NCBI RefSeq assembly: GCF_026420865.1
Contig: NZ_JAPCWC010000027.1
Span: forward strand, 1-45,118
DNA from: Novosphingobium clariflavum
GTDB taxonomy: Bacteria; Pseudomonadota; Alphaproteobacteria; Sphingomonadales; Sphingomonadaceae
Direction of reading: 5' to 3'
Length of the DNA: 45,118 bases
The notes under the pieces were generated by a model. That model had not been told where the DNA came from. It ran no database searches and saw only the letters and a list, made by a program, of their open reading frames with translations. The translations under genes and the position numbers were made by a program. Shown one piece after another: positions 43,271-45,118 of the stretch. The number at the start of each line of letters is the position of its first letter. The first letter of the stretch is position 1.

Positions 43271-43894
43271 ATGAGCAAGCCCAACACCGGCCCGGTGAAT
43301 TTCGACGAAGCGGCCCGCATGGCGCAGACCACGGCGGGCGGCCCGCGCTATGCCCCGCTGCGGCTCGAAGACGTCAGCCCCGAGGGGCAGGAGCAGGTCG
43401 ATGCGATTCGCGCCGCCTTCCACATCCCCGAAAGCCGCCCCTTCCCCGACGTCAGCCTGATCACCCTGCGCCACCCCGGTATGTTCAAGGGCCAGATGGT
43501 GCTGGGCATCGAACTGGCCGCGCGCGGCGCCATTCCGGGGCGTGAGCGCGAATTGATGATCCTGCGCCTGGCCCGCCTTGCCGGGGCGCCGTTCGAATGG
43601 TGCGAGCATGTCGATATCGGCAAGGCCTTCGGCATCACCACCGAGGAAATCGACCGCGTGCTGCAGGGCTCCGCCGCACCGGGCTGGAGCGCGCACGAAT
43701 CGGCGATGCTGCGCGCGGTGGAGGAACTCATCGCCGATCACTGCATGGCCGATTCGACCTGGGACATCCTCGCCCAGACCTGGGACGAGAAGCAGATGCT
43801 CGAAGTGCCGATGCTGGTGGGTGCCTACCTGATGACGGCGCTCCAGCAGAACACGTTGAAAATCCAGCCGAAGGGCGGTTTCGACTACCGCTGA
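43271..43894 (+). CDS. Carboxymuconolactone decarboxylase (CMD/AhpD-like) family protein
   Basis: A 207-aa protein with the CMD fold features RERELMILRLARLAGAPFEWCEHVDIGKAFGI, in which the E-x-C-x-x-H segment is the family active-site helix, then VEELIADHCMADSTWDIL and an LMTALQQNTLKIQP end. A single Cys replaces the CxxC of AhpD, so peroxidase-reductase activity is unlikely; function is unknown. ATG 43271 has AGGTGA 7 nt upstream; ATG 43238, overlapping the sulfotransferase stop as ATGA, is the alternative. Confidence 0.85.
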   Translation: MSKPNTGPVNFDEAARMAQTTAGGPRYAPLRLEDVSPEGQEQVDAIRAAFHIPESRPFPDVSLITLRHPGMFKGQMVLGIELAARGAIPGRERELMILRLARLAGAPFEWCEHVDIGKAFGITTEEIDRVLQGSAAPGWSAHESAMLRAVEELIADHCMADSTWDILAQTWDEKQMLEVPMLVGAYLMTALQQNTLKIQPKGGFDYR

Positions 43895-43950
43895 CAGGCG
43901 CATTTCCCGCCGCCTGCTGCGGCTTCTCCCCCTGCCGATGCGGCAAACCG

Positions 43951-43979
43951 ACAGGCGCGGCCCATCGGGCGGCGCCTGT
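43951..43979 (+). terminator. Hairpin after the CMD-like gene
   Basis: ACAGGCGC pairs with GCGCCTGT, inner GCCC with GGGC, loop ATC; only TT follows. Probable weak terminator of the sulfotransferase/CMD operon. Confidence 0.45.
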
Positions 43980-44115
43980 TCGCATGTCTGTGGACAAGTC
44001 CGGCACGCATTCGGGGAAGTCTGGGGACAGACTGTGCACCGCCGGCGGACATCGCCGGCCTATCCTTGTGGATAAACCGGCGCAAATCCACTGAGAAACC
44101 GAGGGAAAGCATGGG

Positions 44116-44164
44116 AAAAAACGGGCCGGGTGGTCATTCGCGAGAGGCGAGACCGACCCGGCCC
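44116..44164 (-). terminator. Strong intrinsic terminator on the minus strand
   Basis: On the minus strand GGGCCGGGT pairs with ACCCGGCCC (9 bp), with GGTC/GACC and TCGC/GCGA inside, followed by GTTTTTT. The plus strand has no T-tract after the stem, so the orientation is clear. No annotated minus-strand gene ends here. Confidence 0.75.
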
Positions 44165-44246
44165 AGGAGGACAGGAAGGGCAGCCCCGACACCCCATGAC
44201 AAGTGCCGGAACCGGGTCCTTGGGTGCAGGCTTGACGGCCAGGACA
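44116..44246 (-). ncRNA. Candidate Fur-regulated small RNA
   Basis: Predicted from a minus-strand promoter (TTGCGA at 44282-44277, 18-nt spacer, TGATAC at 44258-44253) that has the Fur box in its spacer, and from the oriented terminator about 130 nt downstream. The RNA would carry a C/U-rich stretch with CCTCCT (rc of 44165-44170), a typical anti-Shine-Dalgarno seed of alphaproteobacterial small RNAs. No protein is encoded. It is a prediction; the promoter match is moderate. Confidence 0.4.
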
Positions 44247-44259
44247 AGCTGCGTATCAA
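44232..44259 (+). promoter_or_regulatory. Predicted plus-strand promoter of the 148-aa gene
   Basis: TTGACG (44232-44237), a 16-nt spacer and TATCAA (44254-44259), directly before the Fur box, so Fur would cover the start site. Confidence 0.5.
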
Positions 44260-44261
44260 TG

Positions 44262-44280
44262 GCTAATGATAATCATTCGC
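44262..44280. promoter_or_regulatory. Fur box
   Basis: GCTAATGATAATCATTCGC matches the 19-bp E. coli Fur consensus at 16 positions, including the full AATGATAATCATT core. Predicted iron-dependent repression of the downstream gene and possibly of the minus-strand RNA. Confidence 0.75.
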
Positions 44281-44366
44281 AAGTGCAAGCTCTTTTCATC
44301 CAAGCCCGGTAAAGAGCCCCGCCCCTGCCCTTGCGCATAGCCTGTTTCGCAACCTGGAGACCTGCC

Positions 44367-44813
44367 ATGTACCAGTATGTCGACCGCCCGCTGAGCACTC
44401 TGGACGAAGGCTGCCGCTTTCTCGTCTGGTCGATGCGGGCCTGGGTCACGACACTGTCGCAGCGCCGCTGCCCGGCCGAATCGCTCGCCCCGGCCTTCGC
44501 GCGCTGGCGCATGATCGGCGGGCTTCAGCCGTTCCACCGCGCCATGCTGATGTTCAACCGCGACGCGCTGGAGACCTTCGCGTTCTGTCCGATGGCCTGC
44601 GATCACGTTTCCGAGCACGAGGCGGTGATTCTCGAACTCGTCTCCTCGCTGCGGGACCGCGGCGCCCAGGCGACTCGCGAGACGCTGGAACTGGTGGTTC
44701 AGGAGGACGCGGTGGGCGACCTGCTCGAAACGCTGTCCAAGCTGGGCGCGGCCATGGCGATTGCCGGGATCTTTCCCGCGCATCCCGTCGCCGCCCCGCA
44801 GCACCGCGACTGA
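44367..44813 (+). CDS. Uncharacterised protein behind a Fur box
   Basis: A 148-aa probably cytosolic, helix-rich protein without signal peptide or membrane segment. YVDRPLSTLDEGCRFLVWSMRAWV opens it, and FCPMACDHVSEHEAVILELV contains Cys and His residues that could bind metal. I recognise no named family. The upstream Fur box suggests induction under iron limitation, so a role in iron metabolism is inferred. ATG 44367 is chosen because it opens the conserved-looking YQYVDRP segment and follows GGAG 8 nt upstream; an earlier in-frame ATG at 44331 adds a Cys/Trp stretch of doubtful value. Confidence 0.65.
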   Translation: MYQYVDRPLSTLDEGCRFLVWSMRAWVTTLSQRRCPAESLAPAFARWRMIGGLQPFHRAMLMFNRDALETFAFCPMACDHVSEHEAVILELVSSLRDRGAQATRETLELVVQEDAVGDLLETLSKLGAAMAIAGIFPAHPVAAPQHRD

Positions 44814-44837
44814 CCCGTCATGCAGGGCCAGCGAGCG

Positions 44838-45113
44838 TCAGGGGGCGCTCGCAGCCCAGCCGATCAGCCCGGCCATGGCGATCGCCTGAAGGGCAACGAT
44901 CGCCTTGAGGTAGTTCACGAAGGGCTGCTTGCGCGTCTTGTGGCGGAACAGGCGCCGCCCCAGCAGCGCGCCGGGCGAGCCGCCGAGCGCCGCCAGCGTC
45001 AGCAAGTGCCGCTCCGACACCCGCCCGCCGCCTCTGCGTGATTGCGCCTTGTCGTAGCCGTAGACGGCGAAAGTCCAGAAATTGAGCCCGCCGAACAGGG
45101 CGGCGGCAAGCAT
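44838..45113 (-). CDS. DUF1294 family small membrane protein
   Basis: A 91-aa protein with two membrane helices (about 1-20 and 66-88). The motifs NFWTFAVYGYDKAQSRRGGGRVSE, LLTLAALGGSPGALLGRRLFRHKTRKQPF are the DUF1294 core. Function unknown. The ATG at 45113 is 5 bases from the window edge, so an earlier start outside is possible. Convergent with the Fur-box gene, with a GCGAGCG/CGCTCGC hairpin (44831-44852) at its end. Confidence 0.85.
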   Translation of the reverse strand: MLAAALFGGLNFWTFAVYGYDKAQSRRGGGRVSERHLLTLAALGGSPGALLGRRLFRHKTRKQPFVNYLKAIVALQAIAMAGLIGWAASAP

Positions 45114-45118
45114 GGGTG

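Larger units (their letters stand above)
43895..44366. other. Intergenic region with Fur box and candidate small RNA
   Basis: 472 bp without an established protein gene. In order: a hairpin after the CMD-like gene (43951-43979), two DnaA-box-like 9-mers (43989-43997 one mismatch, 44067-44075 perfect), a minus-strand intrinsic terminator (44116-44164), the candidate minus-strand RNA (44116-44246), overlapping divergent promoters and a Fur box (44262-44280), then the leader of the 148-aa gene. Confidence 0.55.

Overview
The window is high-GC DNA from an alphaproteobacterium, most probably a sphingomonad (Novosphingobium or a close relative). The evidence is a PhyR-type general stress response module (nepR-ecfG with a CHASE/HWE histidine kinase), an alphaproteobacterial mra/dcw operon, a meso-diaminopimelate-type MurE, EcfG-type promoters and small overlapping gene junctions throughout. 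The genus is inference. No prophage, insertion sequence or CRISPR array was found; this is mostly conserved chromosomal core.

Layout. Positions 1-3240 hold a truncated PilZ gene, the stress-response histidine kinase and, divergent from it, nepR-ecfG. The divergent spacer carries a perfect palindrome that reads as an EcfG-type promoter on both strands. Positions 3300-11930, nearly all on the minus strand, are housekeeping and stress genes: an NAD-binding beta-hydroxyacid dehydrogenase-like protein, iron superoxide dismutase, a GlsB/YeaQ membrane protein behind a textbook EcfG promoter, an SDR, proB, an EamA transporter, obgE, tRNA-Ala(CGC), a lipoprotein and a Bax-inhibitor-1 homologue. Positions 11930-15630 hold proC, a YbjN-like gene and a secreted TPR/SPOR protein.

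Positions 15816-35326 are the complete dcw cluster on the minus strand. In transcription order it is mraZ, rsmH, ftsL, ftsI, murE, murF, mraY, murD, ftsW, murG, murC, murB, a DUF4262 gene, ddl, ftsQ, ftsA, ftsZ. Most junctions overlap by 1-8 nt or are separated by a few bases, and several genes use GTG or TTG starts. The DUF4262 gene between murB and ddl is not part of the canonical cluster. Upstream of mraZ are regularly spaced GGG repeats like MraZ boxes.

Positions 35700-38550 (minus) carry a GldG-like lipoprotein, a single-pass membrane protein, cysteine synthase and a 2Fe-2S ferredoxin. A 147-bp palindromic repeat with outward T-tracts lies between the ferredoxin and cysteine synthase genes. 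Positions 38650-45118 hold alkA, an acyltransferase, phhB, ccmAB (without the rest of the ccm set), a sulfotransferase, a carboxymuconolactone-decarboxylase-like protein, an uncharacterised 148-aa protein behind a near-consensus Fur box, and a DUF1294 gene.

The best leads for something new are the Fur-box intergenic region (44110-44366), which looks divergent with a strong minus-strand terminator and so may encode an iron-regulated small RNA; the palindromic bidirectional EcfG promoter (2282-2308); the DUF4262 gene translationally embedded in the dcw operon; and two intergenic palindromic repeats (12794-12900 and 38088-38234).
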